From UMGS1696 sp964621165 (lineage in GTDB: Bacteria > Bacillota > Clostridia > Oscillospirales > CAG-272): a stretch of DNA of 64,000 nucleotides. Below are positions 51,465 through 61,614 of the stretch, in pieces. The translations under genes were made by a program, and so were the position numbers. A model generated the notes under the pieces. It was not told the DNA's origin and made no database searches. It worked only from the letters and a program-made list of their open reading frames with translations. Every line of letters begins with the position of its first letter. The stretch's first letter is position 1. The stretch covers positions 78,364-142,363 of the forward strand of contig CAZULC010000005.1 of the NCBI GenBank assembly GCA_964621165.1, in the 5' to 3' direction.

Positions 51465-51806
51465 TTATATAAGCTCTTTGACCTTGGAAGCCTTGCCGAC
51501 TCTCTTTCTGATGTAGTAGAGCTTTGCACGGCGGACTTTACCCTTGCGGATAACGTCAACCTTGGCAACATGGGGTGAGTGGAGAGGGAAGGTCTTCTCC
51601 ACGCCAACACCGTATGCTACGCGGCGTACAGTGAAGGTCTCGGAAATTCCGCCGCCGTGACGTGCGATAACGGTTCCTTCGTACATCTGGATTCTTTCTC
51701 TCGTACCTTCCTTGATCAGGTTGTGAACGCGGACGGTGTCGCCTACGTTGAACTGGGGTACTTCTGTCTTGAGCTGCTCACTTGCAAAAACTTCGAGCTT
51801 GTTCAT
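51465..51806 (-). CDS. rplS: 50S ribosomal protein L19
   Basis: 113 residues. Canonical FNVGDTVRVHNLIKEGTRER, QMYEGTVIARHGGGISETF, RRVAYGVGVEKTFPLHSP and the end RRAKLYYIRKRVGKASKVKE. It sits at the subunit interface near the 16S contact. A leader of about 90 bases separates its promoter from the ATG and could hold an autoregulatory L19 leader; I could not confirm a known fold. Confidence 0.97.
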   Translation of the reverse strand: MNKLEVFASEQLKTEVPQFNVGDTVRVHNLIKEGTRERIQMYEGTVIARHGGGISETFTVRRVAYGVGVEKTFPLHSPHVAKVDVIRKGKVRRAKLYYIRKRVGKASKVKELI

Positions 51807-51900
51807 GGGAATAATTCCTTTCTGCTTGTTTTTGATTCATAGGCATTCGTGCTGAGACCTGCAGAGGACTGCCCGTTGCCCGTTTTCACGTGCGGAGAAT

Positions 51901-51929
51901 ATTATACCACATTTTCCACGCTCAATCAA
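51901..51929 (-). promoter_or_regulatory. Promoter of rplS
   Basis: Minus strand TTGATT (51929-51924) and TATAAT (51906-51901), spacing 17. The 431-base gap 51807-52237 holds this, an AT-rich stretch and the rpoB promoter. Confidence 0.75.
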
Positions 51930-52069
51930 GTCTTTTTACAAACTTTTTTCGCCTTTTCTTCATTGCACGGAGACAGAATTTACAATTTATTTACATTTAA
52001 AATTATTGTAAAAAATTTCGTGCGTTATTGTAAATCTTGAAAAATTCTATTGACAATTCCGAATTGTTC

Positions 52070-52098
52070 TTGACTTCGCCCTCTTTCGGTGGTATAAT
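52070..52098 (+). promoter_or_regulatory. Promoter of rpoBC
   Basis: TTGACT (52070-52075) and TATAAT (52093-52098), spacing 17. A leader of about 130 bases follows, with no rplJ or rplL in front of rpoB. Confidence 0.8.
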
Positions 52099-52237
52099 TA
52101 TATACTGATATAGCTTCGCCCTTTTGCGCTCGTTTGCTGTAGAACCGGCTTTTCTTCCTTATTATATACCGGATTCAGGGAAAAACGCAGACTGACGCGG
52201 GGCATAAGAATGGCAGAAATGGAGTAGTGATAGCTCG

Positions 52238-55200
52238 ATGGTCAAACCCCAAAAGGTAGGTAAAAACATACGAATGAGCTTCTCTAAAATTGAAGAGCCG
52301 CTGGAAATGCCCAGCCTCATCGAGATTCAGAAGGAATCATTCAACTGGTTCCTCGAAAAAGGACTCATGGAAGTTCTCGAGGACGTATCTCCGATAACCG
52401 ACTATTCAGGCAATCTCTTTATAGATTTCGTCGGTTATTCCCTTGACTCAAAGCCCAAGTATCCCGTGGAGGAATGCAAGGACCGTGACGTAAACTACGC
52501 GGCTCCCCTCAAGGTAGACGTCCGTCTCACAAACAAGCTCACAGGGGAGGTAAAGCAGTCGTCAATCTTCATGGGCGACTTTCCCATCATGACGGACAAG
52601 GGAACCTTCGTCATCAACGGCGCTGAGCGTGTTATAGTCTCCCAGATAGTCCGCTCCCCGGGTATATACTACGAAAGCTCAATTGACAAATCCGGCAAAA
52701 AGCTCTACGCTTCAACCGTAATCCCCTACAGAGGCGCATGGCTCGAATACGAAACCGACGCAAACGACGTGTTCTACGTCCGTATAGACAAAAACAGAAA
52801 AATCCCCGTAACAATCCTGATCCGCGCACTCGGAATCCAGACCCGGGATGAGATTGAAGAGGTGTTCGGCGTTGAGCAGAAGCTTGACATCACCCTCGAG
52901 AAGGAGACCTGCGAGCAGAGGGCAATCGAAAACAAGTCCTCAATCCGCGACGAGGCTTTAAAGGAAATCTACACCAAGCTCCGTCCGGGCGAGCCTGCAA
53001 TCGTGGAATCCGCTGAAATTCTGATGAACTCCCTCTTCTTCGACCCAAAGAGATACGACCTCTACCCCGTCGGACGCCACAAATTCGACAAGAAGCTGGC
53101 TCTCGGCGCGAGAATTGCAGGGCACGACCTGTCACGCCCCGTAATCAATTCCCTGACCGGTGAGCTTCTCTTTGACGAAGGCCAGCACCTCTCAAAGGAC
53201 GACGCGCTTGCAATCGAACACGCCGGAATCTGCGAGGTATTCCTGACAGGCGAAGAAGGAACCGAGGTCAAGGTGTTCTCAAACGGCGCGGTTGATCCGG
53301 AATACATTTTAGGATACGATCTGCACGACTCGGGAGTAGCCGAAAAATGCCGTCTCGACGTGCTCATGGATATTTACAATAACAACAATGGCGACGAGGC
53401 TGAAATCCGCCGTGAGGCCAAGAGAAGAATAGCCGAGCTGTGTCCAAAGCACATCACACGTGAGGATATTTTAGCTTCAATCAACTACCTTCTCGCTCTC
53501 TCACATGACATAGGCGTAACCGACGACATTGACCACCTCGGCAACCGTCGACTCCGCAGCGTAGGCGAGCTTCTCCAGAACCAGCTGAGAATAGGCCTTG
53601 CCCGCATGGATAAAATCATCAAGGAGAGAATGAACATCCAGGACGGCGAATCCCTCTCTCCCCAGACCCTCATCAACATACGCCCCGTGGTGACGGCAAT
53701 CCGCGAGTTCTTCGGCTCCTCCCCTCTGTCCCAGTTTATGGACCAGAATAACCCGCTGGCCGAGCTGACCCACAAGAGACGTCTCTCAGCCCTCGGTCCT
53801 GGCGGTCTTTCACGTGACAGAGCGTCATTTGAGGTCCGCGACGTACACTACACCCACTACGGCAGAATGTGTCCGATCGAGACCCCTGAAGGTCCGAACA
53901 TCGGTCTTATCTCCTACCTTGCGACCTACGCGAAAATTTCAAAGTACGGCTTCATTGAAGCTCCTTACCGCAAGGTGGTACACGAAACCATGCCCGACGG
54001 TACCGTCCGCCATAGAGTTACAAACGACATCGAATACATGACCGCAGACATCGAGGACAACTACATTGTGGCTCAGGCCAACGAACCCCTTGACGAGAAC
54101 ATGTGCTTTGTCAACGCGAAAGTCACCGTAAGGAACCGCGACGTCATCGACTCCGTTGACCCGGCGAAAGTGTCCCTGATGGACGTTTCCCCGAAGATGG
54201 TTGTGTCTGTGGCTACGGCTATGATTCCTTTCCTCGAAAACGACGACAACTCCCGTGCGCTAATGGGTTCAAACATGCAGAAGCAGGCGGTTCCTCTCCT
54301 TGTTACTGACTCGCCCATCGTGGGAACCGGTATGGAATACAAGGCCGCAATGGACTCCGGCGTGTGCGTGGTCTGTGAAAACGGCGGCTGGGCTGAATCG
54401 GTTACGGCTGACGAGATCGTGGTTCACTGCGACGACGGCCACAAGGATACCTACAGACTCATAAAATTCAAGAGAAGCAACCAGGGAACATGCGTAAACC
54501 AGCGTCCAATCATCAATCAGGGCGAGCGTGTTGAAGCCGGACAGATTATAGCCGACGGTCCTTCAACTTCACAGGGTGAGATAGCACTCGGAAAGAACGT
54601 TCTCATAGGATTCATGACATGGGAAGGCTACAACTACGAGGACGCGGTTCTCTTAAATGAAAGACTTGTACGCGACGACGTTTACACGTCAATTCATATA
54701 GAAGAATATTCCCACGAAGCCCGCGACACAAAGCTGGGTCCGGAAGAGATCACCCGCGAAATCCCCAACGTAGGCGAGGATGCGCTGAAGGATCTGACTC
54801 CCGAGGGAATCGTAAAAATCGGCACCGAGGTCAGAACCGGCGACATCCTTGTAGGTAAGGTTACGCCCAAGGGAGAGCCTGAGCTGACAGCCGAGGAAAG
54901 ACTGCTCCGTGCAATCTTCGGCGAAAAAATCCGCGACGTTCGCGACACATCCCTGAAAGTACCCCACGGCGAGCAGGGCATTGTTGTGGACACAAAGGTG
55001 TTCTCACGCGAAAACGGCGACGAGCTTCCTCCGGGAGTGAACAAAGTCGTACGTGTTTACATTGCACAGAAGAGAAAAATCTCCGTGGGCGACAAAATGG
55101 CAGGCCGTCACGGAAACAAAGGCGTCGTATCGAGAATTCTTCCCCCCGAGGATATGCCCTTCCTTCCCGACGGAACTCCGCTGGACATCGTGCTGAACCC

Positions 55201-56164
55201 ACTAGGCGTTCCTTCACGTATGAACATCGGACAGGTGCTTGAGGTTCACCTTGGCATCGCGGCAAAGAAGCTAGGCTGGAAGATCATGACCCCCGTATTC
55301 GACGGCGCAACCGAAGCCGACATTTCCGAATGTTTAAAGCTCGCAGGACTCGACCGCGACGTTATGCCCAATGAAAACACAAACGGCAAGAAACTCTTTG
55401 AAGAAGCATTCGACTCGGTGACGGGCATGAGAAGCCTTCGTCCCATCGAAGGAGAAGAGAGAGAAGACGCGGCCCATCTGGAAGAACTGAGACAGGCGGG
55501 CAAGCTGAAAATAGTGGATGGCAAGACCATCCTCTATGACGGAAGAACAGGCGTACCTTTCGACAACCCGGTAACGGTGGGCATAATGTACTACCTTAAG
55601 CTGCACCATCTGGTTGACGACAAGATTCACGCGCGTTCCACAGGTCCTTATTCACTGGTAACACAGCAGCCTCTCGGCGGAAAAGCACAGTTCGGCGGTC
55701 AGAGATTCGGAGAAATGGAAGTATGGGCGCTTGAAGCATACGGCGCGGCTTATACGCTTCAGGAGATTCTGACGGCAAAATCCGACGATATTATCGGAAG
55801 AACAAAGACATACGAGGCAATAGTCAAGGGTCAGAACATCCCGACTCCTGGCGTTCCCGAGGCGTTCAAGGTGCTTGTTAAGGAACTCCAGTCCCTTGGC
55901 CTTGACATCAAGGTTCTCGGCGAGGGCGGAGGAGAGGTCGATCTCTCTACAATAGGAGAAGACGATATCCCGACTCCCAACATAGTATCGGACGAGGACA
56001 ACATTACCGAAGAGGACGTAGGCGTTGCGGTTGAGACAGACGAGCTTTACAAATCCTTCCAGGACGAGAATCTCGAGGATCTGCCCGAGGAACCGGACGA
56101 CGCGGAGCTTCTTCTGGCTGAATCCGGAAAAATCAACTTTGACGATCTTGACGACGATTTTTGA
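52238..56164 (+). CDS. rpoB: DNA-directed RNA polymerase subunit beta
   Basis: 1308 residues. The rifampicin pocket is near residue 490 (GSSPLSQFMDQNNPLAELTH, KRRLSALGPGGL), with Asp516, His526 and Ser531 equivalents unchanged and Pro at the Gln510 position. It has RPIINQGERV and KRKISVGDKMAGRHGNKGV in the catalytic half, and SLVTQQPLGGKAQFGGQRFG near the C-terminus. After the core ends near residue 1225 a strongly acidic tail follows (EDDIPTP, EPDDAELLLAES, FDDLDDDF). ATG 52238 gives the family start MVKPQKVGKNIRMSFSKI; the SD is weak. Confidence 0.98.
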   Translation: MVKPQKVGKNIRMSFSKIEEPLEMPSLIEIQKESFNWFLEKGLMEVLEDVSPITDYSGNLFIDFVGYSLDSKPKYPVEECKDRDVNYAAPLKVDVRLTNKLTGEVKQSSIFMGDFPIMTDKGTFVINGAERVIVSQIVRSPGIYYESSIDKSGKKLYASTVIPYRGAWLEYETDANDVFYVRIDKNRKIPVTILIRALGIQTRDEIEEVFGVEQKLDITLEKETCEQRAIENKSSIRDEALKEIYTKLRPGEPAIVESAEILMNSLFFDPKRYDLYPVGRHKFDKKLALGARIAGHDLSRPVINSLTGELLFDEGQHLSKDDALAIEHAGICEVFLTGEEGTEVKVFSNGAVDPEYILGYDLHDSGVAEKCRLDVLMDIYNNNNGDEAEIRREAKRRIAELCPKHITREDILASINYLLALSHDIGVTDDIDHLGNRRLRSVGELLQNQLRIGLARMDKIIKERMNIQDGESLSPQTLINIRPVVTAIREFFGSSPLSQFMDQNNPLAELTHKRRLSALGPGGLSRDRASFEVRDVHYTHYGRMCPIETPEGPNIGLISYLATYAKISKYGFIEAPYRKVVHETMPDGTVRHRVTNDIEYMTADIEDNYIVAQANEPLDENMCFVNAKVTVRNRDVIDSVDPAKVSLMDVSPKMVVSVATAMIPFLENDDNSRALMGSNMQKQAVPLLVTDSPIVGTGMEYKAAMDSGVCVVCENGGWAESVTADEIVVHCDDGHKDTYRLIKFKRSNQGTCVNQRPIINQGERVEAGQIIADGPSTSQGEIALGKNVLIGFMTWEGYNYEDAVLLNERLVRDDVYTSIHIEEYSHEARDTKLGPEEITREIPNVGEDALKDLTPEGIVKIGTEVRTGDILVGKVTPKGEPELTAEERLLRAIFGEKIRDVRDTSLKVPHGEQGIVVDTKVFSRENGDELPPGVNKVVRVYIAQKRKISVGDKMAGRHGNKGVVSRILPPEDMPFLPDGTPLDIVLNPLGVPSRMNIGQVLEVHLGIAAKKLGWKIMTPVFDGATEADISECLKLAGLDRDVMPNENTNGKKLFEEAFDSVTGMRSLRPIEGEEREDAAHLEELRQAGKLKIVDGKTILYDGRTGVPFDNPVTVGIMYYLKLHHLVDDKIHARSTGPYSLVTQQPLGGKAQFGGQRFGEMEVWALEAYGAAYTLQEILTAKSDDIIGRTKTYEAIVKGQNIPTPGVPEAFKVLVKELQSLGLDIKVLGEGGGEVDLSTIGEDDIPTPNIVSDEDNITEEDVGVAVETDELYKSFQDENLEDLPEEPDDAELLLAESGKINFDDLDDDF

Positions 56165-56318
56165 TATACGAAACTGACTCACAGAGCCGGACACAGCGGG
56201 ACTTATCCCTATCCGCCGGCTTACAGAATACGGAAACCTAATTTATTCATGTCTCCTACAGGCGTGGGAGAGCGAATTCCTGCGCAAAAGAAAAATTTTA
56301 TGAGAAGGTAAACTGTCA

Positions 56319-59300
56319 ATGGAACGCAATGTTTTTGATTCTATAAAAATAGGTCTGGCGTCTCCTGATATGATAAGGAGCTGGTCCCACGGCGAGGTTA
56401 AAAAGCCCGAGACCATCAACTACCGCACATTGAAAGCAGAGCGCGACGGTCTTTTCTGCGAGAGAATCTTCGGTCCTACGAAGGACTGGGAGTGCCTCTG
56501 CGGAAAGTACAAGAGAATCCGCTACAAGGGTAAAATCTGCGAAAAGTGCGGCGTTGAGGTAACTCAGAAGAAGGTCAGACGTGAGAGAATGGGACACATT
56601 GAACTGGCGGCCCCCGTCTCCCACATCTGGTACTTCCGCGCGATTCCCTCCCGCATGGGCGTGCTTCTCGATATATCCCCGAGACTTCTTGAAAAAGTAC
56701 TCTACTTCGCGGCCTACATCGTAATCGACCCGGGCAAATCCGATCTCGCCAAGTACCAGCTTCTCAAGGAAAGCGAATACAGACAGGCAAGGGAAAAATA
56801 CGAAAGCGACTTCCGGGTAGGCATGGGAGCCGCGGCTATAAAGGAGCTTCTCGCCGAGCTTGACATAAACGAGCTGTCCGAGCAGCTTAAGGAAGAACTG
56901 GCAAACTCAAACGGACAGAAAAAAGTTAAAATAATAAAGAGACTTGAGGTTGTGGAAGCGTTCCGCAAGTCCGGAAACCGCCCTGAGTGGATGATTATGG
57001 ACGTGGTTCCCGTAATCCCTCCGGAAATCCGACCCATGGTACAGCTGGACGGCGGCAGATTCGCGGCATCCGACCTTAACGACCTCTACAGACGTGTTCT
57101 CAACCGGAACAACCGTCTCAGAAAGCTCATGGAGCTCCACGCTCCGGACATCATCATAAGAAACGAAAAGCGTATGCTCCAGGAATCAGTGGATGCGCTC
57201 ATCGACAACGGTAGACGGGGCAAGCCTGTTACCGGACCGTCAAACCGCCCGCTGAAATCCCTGTCCGAGATGCTCCGGGGAAAGCAGGGGCGTTTCCGTC
57301 AGAACCTGCTGGGCAAGCGTGTTGACTACTCCGGACGTTCGGTTATCGTCGTAGGACCGGACCTGAAGATCTACCAGTGCGGTCTGCCAAAGGAAATGGC
57401 TCTGGAGCTGTTCAAGCCCTTCGTGATGAAGAGACTTGTGGAGACCGGCAAGGCTTCAAACATAAAGGAAGCAAAGCGCAAGGTGGAGAAGGTCCATCCC
57501 GACATCTGGGACTCCCTCGAAAACGTAATCAAGTCCCACCCCGTACTGCTCAACCGTGCGCCCACACTGCACCGTCTGTCAATTCAGGCGTTCGAGCCGG
57601 TTCTCGTTGAGGGTCGTGCAATCAAGCTCCATCCGCTGGTGTGCAAGGCGTTCAACGCGGACTTCGACGGCGACCAGATGCCGGTTCACGTACCCCTGTC
57701 AGCCGAAGCTCAGGCGGAAGCCCGTTTTCTCATGCTCTCGGCAAACAACCTCCTGAAGCCTGTAGACGGACGCGCAATCACCGTTCCCTCGCAGGACATG
57801 GTTCTCGGATCCTTCTACTTAACTCTTGACAAAAAGGGCGAACCCGGCGACACCCTCGATCCAGACCACCCGAAAATATACCGGGACTTCGACGAGGCTG
57901 TCATGGCATACGAAAACGGACTCCTTGGACTCCACGCACCCATCGAGATCCGCATGACAAAGGTTATAGACGGCGTGGAAAAGACCGGACGCGTGAGAGG
58001 CACCCTCGGCCGCTTCATCTTCAACCGACCCATACCTCAGGACTTGGGCTACGTGGACAGAAGCGTTCCCGGAAACGAGTTCAAGCTGGAGATAGACTTC
58101 GTCACAAGCTCGGGCAAGCTGAACGACATAATCGACCGGTGCATCCGCAACCACGGCTTCGCTACAACGGCGGCAGTGCTTGACGAAATCAAGGCAATGG
58201 GCTACAAGTATTCCACCCGTTCCTCCATTTCCATCTCCGTGGCCGACATGACCATCCCGAAAGAAAAATACGCCCTCATCGCGCAGGCTGAAAAGAACGT
58301 TGACATCATCAGAAAGCGGTTCAACCGAGGCGAGCTGACGGAAGAAGAGAGATACAACTCCGTCATAGCCCTCTGGAACAAGACAACCGACGACGTGGTT
58401 AAAGCTCTTCAGGCAGGCTTCGACCGGTACAACCCGATCAAGATGATGTCCGACTCCGGCGCCCGTGGTTCAATGACCCAGATGAGACAGCTTGCCGGAA
58501 TGCGCGGACTTATGTTTGCGACAAACGGACGCACAATCGAAATTCCTATCAAATCAAACTTCCGTGAAGGTCTGTCAATCCTCGAATACTTCATGGCGGC
58601 AAAGGGCGCACGTAAATCCCTGTCCGACACCGCTCTTAAGACGGCAGACTCCGGCTACCTTACAAGACGACTTGTTGACGTTGCGCAGGACGTAATCATC
58701 CGCGAGGAAGACTGCGGCTCCACACACGGCATCTGGGTATCCGACATCAACGTGGACAACACCATCGTGGAATCCCTCAAGGACAGACTTGTGGGACGCT
58801 ACGTAATCGGCGACCTTGTGAACCCAAAGACCGGCGAGCTGATTGTGGAAAACAACACCATGATAAGCGAAGCTCAGGCTCAGGTAATCGTGGACGCGGG
58901 AATCGAGAAGGTCCACATCAGGACCGTACTCCAGTGCCGTGCGAGATACGGCGTGTGCGCTCACTGCTACGGCTCCGACCTTGCCCATGACACACCCGTC
59001 AACATCGGCGAATCCGTTGGTATCATAGCAGCACAGTCCATCGGCGAACCCGGTACACAGCTCACCATGAGAACCTTCCACACAGGCGGCGTCGCTGCAG
59101 CCAACATCACTCAGGGTCTTCCACGAGTTGAAGAGCTGTTTGAGGCGAGAAAGCCCAAGAAGACCGCAATCGTATCCGAGGCTGCCGGCTATGCAAAGGT
59201 GGAACTGGTAAAGAAGACCCACAACATCACCGTAACTCCCGATGACGGAAGCGAGGACATCGTATACCAGATTCCCTTCGGCACGAGAATTCTCATCGAC

Positions 59301-60110
59301 GACACACAGCACGTGAACGCCGGCACAGCTCTCACCGAGGGCGACATGAACCCGGCCGACATCCTCCGTATAAGCGGAATCGACGCGGTTTACGACTACA
59401 TCCTCCTCGAAGTACAGAAGGTCTACAGAGGTCAGGGTATCAACATCAACGACAAGCACATCGAGGTTATCGCCCGTCAAATGACGAGAAAGATCAGAAT
59501 CACTGACGAGGGCGACACTCCGCTTCTCTCAGGCTCCACTGTGAACCTCTCGGAATTCTACGACGAGAACGAAGCCATCGAAGCGCGTCAGGCTCAGGGT
59601 GAGATTGAACTCCGCAAGGCTCAGGGCGAACCGGTGCTCCTCGGCATCACAAAGGCTTCCCTGCTCACCGAATCCTTCCTCTCAGCCGCTTCCTTCCAGG
59701 AGACCACAAAGGTCCTTACCGAAGCCGCAATCAAGGGAAAGACCGACCATCTGCTGGCACTCAAGGAAAACGTTCTTATCGGACGCCTCATTCCCGCCGG
59801 AACAGGTATGAAATGCTACCGCAGTCTTGAAGTCGTCCGCACCAATCCCGAATCCTCGCCGATCTACAACCTTGACTTCAGCGAATTCGACAACGAGGAA
59901 AAGGAAGAAGTCCGTCCCGAGGATGAGGATGAGGAATACGGCGACGAAACTGACGAGAACGGATACGAGGACTACACCGACGCGGAAGACGGTGAAGAAA
60001 GCTACGACGACAACCTTGACGAGATTGACTCGCTGGCCGATCGTCTGGCTTCCCTCGACGACATTGACGACAGCGAATTCGACCCCAACGCCAATGAAGA
60101 AGAGTTTTAA
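56319..60110 (+). CDS. rpoC: DNA-directed RNA polymerase subunit beta'
   Basis: 1263 residues. N-terminal zinc site CLCGKYKRIRYKGKICEKCG (about 61-80), catalytic NADFDGDQMPVHVPLS (near 445), the bridge helix region (KGARKSLSDTALKTADSGYL near 770), the second zinc site with CRARYGVCAHCYG, and the trigger-loop region AAQSIGEPGTQLTMRTFHTGG. The last 75 residues form an extended acidic tail (EDEDEEYGDETDENGYED ... DIDDSEFDPNANEEEF), longer than usual. It follows rpoB at 154 bases on one transcript and is closed by a terminator. Confidence 0.98.
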   Translation: MERNVFDSIKIGLASPDMIRSWSHGEVKKPETINYRTLKAERDGLFCERIFGPTKDWECLCGKYKRIRYKGKICEKCGVEVTQKKVRRERMGHIELAAPVSHIWYFRAIPSRMGVLLDISPRLLEKVLYFAAYIVIDPGKSDLAKYQLLKESEYRQAREKYESDFRVGMGAAAIKELLAELDINELSEQLKEELANSNGQKKVKIIKRLEVVEAFRKSGNRPEWMIMDVVPVIPPEIRPMVQLDGGRFAASDLNDLYRRVLNRNNRLRKLMELHAPDIIIRNEKRMLQESVDALIDNGRRGKPVTGPSNRPLKSLSEMLRGKQGRFRQNLLGKRVDYSGRSVIVVGPDLKIYQCGLPKEMALELFKPFVMKRLVETGKASNIKEAKRKVEKVHPDIWDSLENVIKSHPVLLNRAPTLHRLSIQAFEPVLVEGRAIKLHPLVCKAFNADFDGDQMPVHVPLSAEAQAEARFLMLSANNLLKPVDGRAITVPSQDMVLGSFYLTLDKKGEPGDTLDPDHPKIYRDFDEAVMAYENGLLGLHAPIEIRMTKVIDGVEKTGRVRGTLGRFIFNRPIPQDLGYVDRSVPGNEFKLEIDFVTSSGKLNDIIDRCIRNHGFATTAAVLDEIKAMGYKYSTRSSISISVADMTIPKEKYALIAQAEKNVDIIRKRFNRGELTEEERYNSVIALWNKTTDDVVKALQAGFDRYNPIKMMSDSGARGSMTQMRQLAGMRGLMFATNGRTIEIPIKSNFREGLSILEYFMAAKGARKSLSDTALKTADSGYLTRRLVDVAQDVIIREEDCGSTHGIWVSDINVDNTIVESLKDRLVGRYVIGDLVNPKTGELIVENNTMISEAQAQVIVDAGIEKVHIRTVLQCRARYGVCAHCYGSDLAHDTPVNIGESVGIIAAQSIGEPGTQLTMRTFHTGGVAAANITQGLPRVEELFEARKPKKTAIVSEAAGYAKVELVKKTHNITVTPDDGSEDIVYQIPFGTRILIDDTQHVNAGTALTEGDMNPADILRISGIDAVYDYILLEVQKVYRGQGININDKHIEVIARQMTRKIRITDEGDTPLLSGSTVNLSEFYDENEAIEARQAQGEIELRKAQGEPVLLGITKASLLTESFLSAASFQETTKVLTEAAIKGKTDHLLALKENVLIGRLIPAGTGMKCYRSLEVVRTNPESSPIYNLDFSEFDNEEKEEVRPEDEDEEYGDETDENGYEDYTDAEDGEESYDDNLDEIDSLADRLASLDDIDDSEFDPNANEEEF

Positions 60111-60148
60111 TATTACATCGTCAAACTGAACAGTCATGTATCAGAGAG

Positions 60149-60192
60149 AGCCGTACTCCGGATTTTAAAAAGTCATGGAGCGCGGCTTTTTT
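60149..60192 (+). terminator. Terminator of rpoBC
   Basis: AGCCG (60149-60153) / CGGCT (60183-60187) with an inner CTCC / GGAG, then T6. The rest of the 339-base gap to rpsL is the next promoter and leader. Confidence 0.8.
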
Positions 60193-60297
60193 CTGTATAA
60201 TTTCTTAAAATTCAGAGATGAAAATCTCCAATAATTTCGCGTTTTGTGAATTTTTATTGTGCAAACGGGAGAATATTATTTTATGAGAAATTCGCTC

Positions 60298-60326
60298 TTG
60301 ACAAGCGTGAAATTAGGTGTTATACT
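60298..60326 (+). promoter_or_regulatory. Promoter of the rpsL-rpsG-fusA-tuf operon
   Basis: TTGACA (60298-60303) and TATACT (60321-60326), spacing 17. It leaves a leader of about 115 bases. Confidence 0.85.
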
Positions 60327-60449
60327 ATAGTACAGCAAAATATGGGGTTTTTTACTGTTGCCTATGTTTTGCCTTTACCAATGAATACCGCCGCAGTTTT
60401 TACTACGGTTGTATATAAACATTTATTACTGAAGAAAAGGAGGACAGAA

Positions 60450-60863
60450 ATGCCTACATTTAACCAGCTCGTTAAGCAGGGAAGACAGGACAAGATCTAC
60501 AAGTCAAAGGCACTCGTTCTGCAGCACGGCTTCAACACCCTGAAGAACCGCCCCACCGACAAAAGCTCTCCCCAGAAGCGCGGCGTATGCACAAAGGTTA
60601 CAATCAAGACTCCGAAGAAGCCAAACTCCGCTCAGCGCAAAATCGCCAGAGTAAGACTTACAAACGGCATGGAGGCTACAACCTACATCCCCGGAATCGG
60701 ACACAACCTTCAGGAGCACTCCGTTGTTCTTATCCGCGGCGGACGTGTACGTGACCTGCCTGGTGTGAGATACCATATCATCCGCGGCACACTCGACGCT
60801 CAGGGAGTCGCAAACCGCAAGCAGTCCAGATCCAAGTACGGCGTAAAGCGCCCGAAGAAGTAA
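60450..60863 (+). CDS. rpsL: 30S ribosomal protein S12
   Basis: 137 residues from ATG 60450 (SD AAGGAGGA); a much longer open frame upstream overlaps the promoter and is rejected. Core motifs SPQKRGVCTKV, TPKKPNSAQRK, GIGHNLQEHSVVLIRGG and KYGVKRPKK. Relative to E. coli there is an insertion of 13 residues near 20-40. The Lys43 equivalent is kept (Lys56), but the Lys88 equivalent is Arg101 (GGRVRDLPGVRY), a substitution known to give streptomycin resistance in other bacteria. Confidence 0.97.
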   Translation: MPTFNQLVKQGRQDKIYKSKALVLQHGFNTLKNRPTDKSSPQKRGVCTKVTIKTPKKPNSAQRKIARVRLTNGMEATTYIPGIGHNLQEHSVVLIRGGRVRDLPGVRYHIIRGTLDAQGVANRKQSRSKYGVKRPKK

Positions 60864-61033
60864 TCAAGCTTCACTGTTTTATCCACTCGATTATGACGTT
60901 TGTGTATTGTCCCCATATAAGTAATAAATGTTTATATGACCGACTGCACAACGGGAGAAGAAAGAAATTCACGCTTTCTCAAGTCTTTCGAGTACCTATG
61001 AATTCATAATTTTAATGAAGGAGGGAAGTTACT

Positions 61034-61504
61034 GTGTCAAGAAGAGGTCAGATTGCAAAAAGAGACGTTCTTCCGGATCCGCTCTACAATTCAAAGCTTG
61101 TAACAAAGCTCATCAATAACGTAATGTACGACGGCAAGAAGGGTGTTGCTCAGAAAATCGTATACGACGCGTTCGCTGAAATCGAAGCCAAGGCCGGCTC
61201 AAATCCGCTTGAAGTTTTCCAGGAAGCACTTGAAAACGTTATGCCGGAGCTTGAAGTCAAAGCTCGTCGTGTAGGCGGCTCCAACTATCAGGTTCCTATG
61301 GAAGTCAGACCCGAACGCCGTCAGACTCTCGGTCTCCGCTGGCTCGTCACTTATGCTCGCACAAGAAGCGAACGCACAATGAGCGCACGTCTGGCAGCCG
61401 AAATCATGGACGCAAAGAATTCCGCGGGCGGAGCTTTCAAGAAGAAAGAAGAAACCCACAGAATGGCAGACGCAAACCGCGCGTTCGCACACTTCAAGTT
61501 CTGA
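61034..61504 (+). CDS. rpsG: 30S ribosomal protein S7
   Basis: 156 residues. Starts with GTG or nearby at 61034 after SD GGAGGGA, with the family N-terminus MSRRGQIAKRDVLPDPLYNS, then KLINNVMYDGKKGVAQKIVY, VGGSNYQVPMEVRPERRQTL and the C-terminal RMADANRAFAHFKF. Nucleates 16S 3'-domain assembly and is usually the autoregulator of the str operon. Confidence 0.98.
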   Translation: MSRRGQIAKRDVLPDPLYNSKLVTKLINNVMYDGKKGVAQKIVYDAFAEIEAKAGSNPLEVFQEALENVMPELEVKARRVGGSNYQVPMEVRPERRQTLGLRWLVTYARTRSERTMSARLAAEIMDAKNSAGGAFKKKEETHRMADANRAFAHFKF

Positions 61505-61614
61505 CGGGATCCCGGATTGTCCGGAACTCTCAGATCGACGTTTCAGTTTACTGTAAATCCAGCCGTCCCGCGTTTTTACAGTTATCCGTTTAACTAAGGA
61601 GAATTAAAAATCAT

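Noticed and set aside
60246..60449. N-terminal extension of S12 from an open frame starting at 60246.
   Set aside because: It runs across the promoter at 60298-60326. ATG 60450 has a strong SD and matches the family start.
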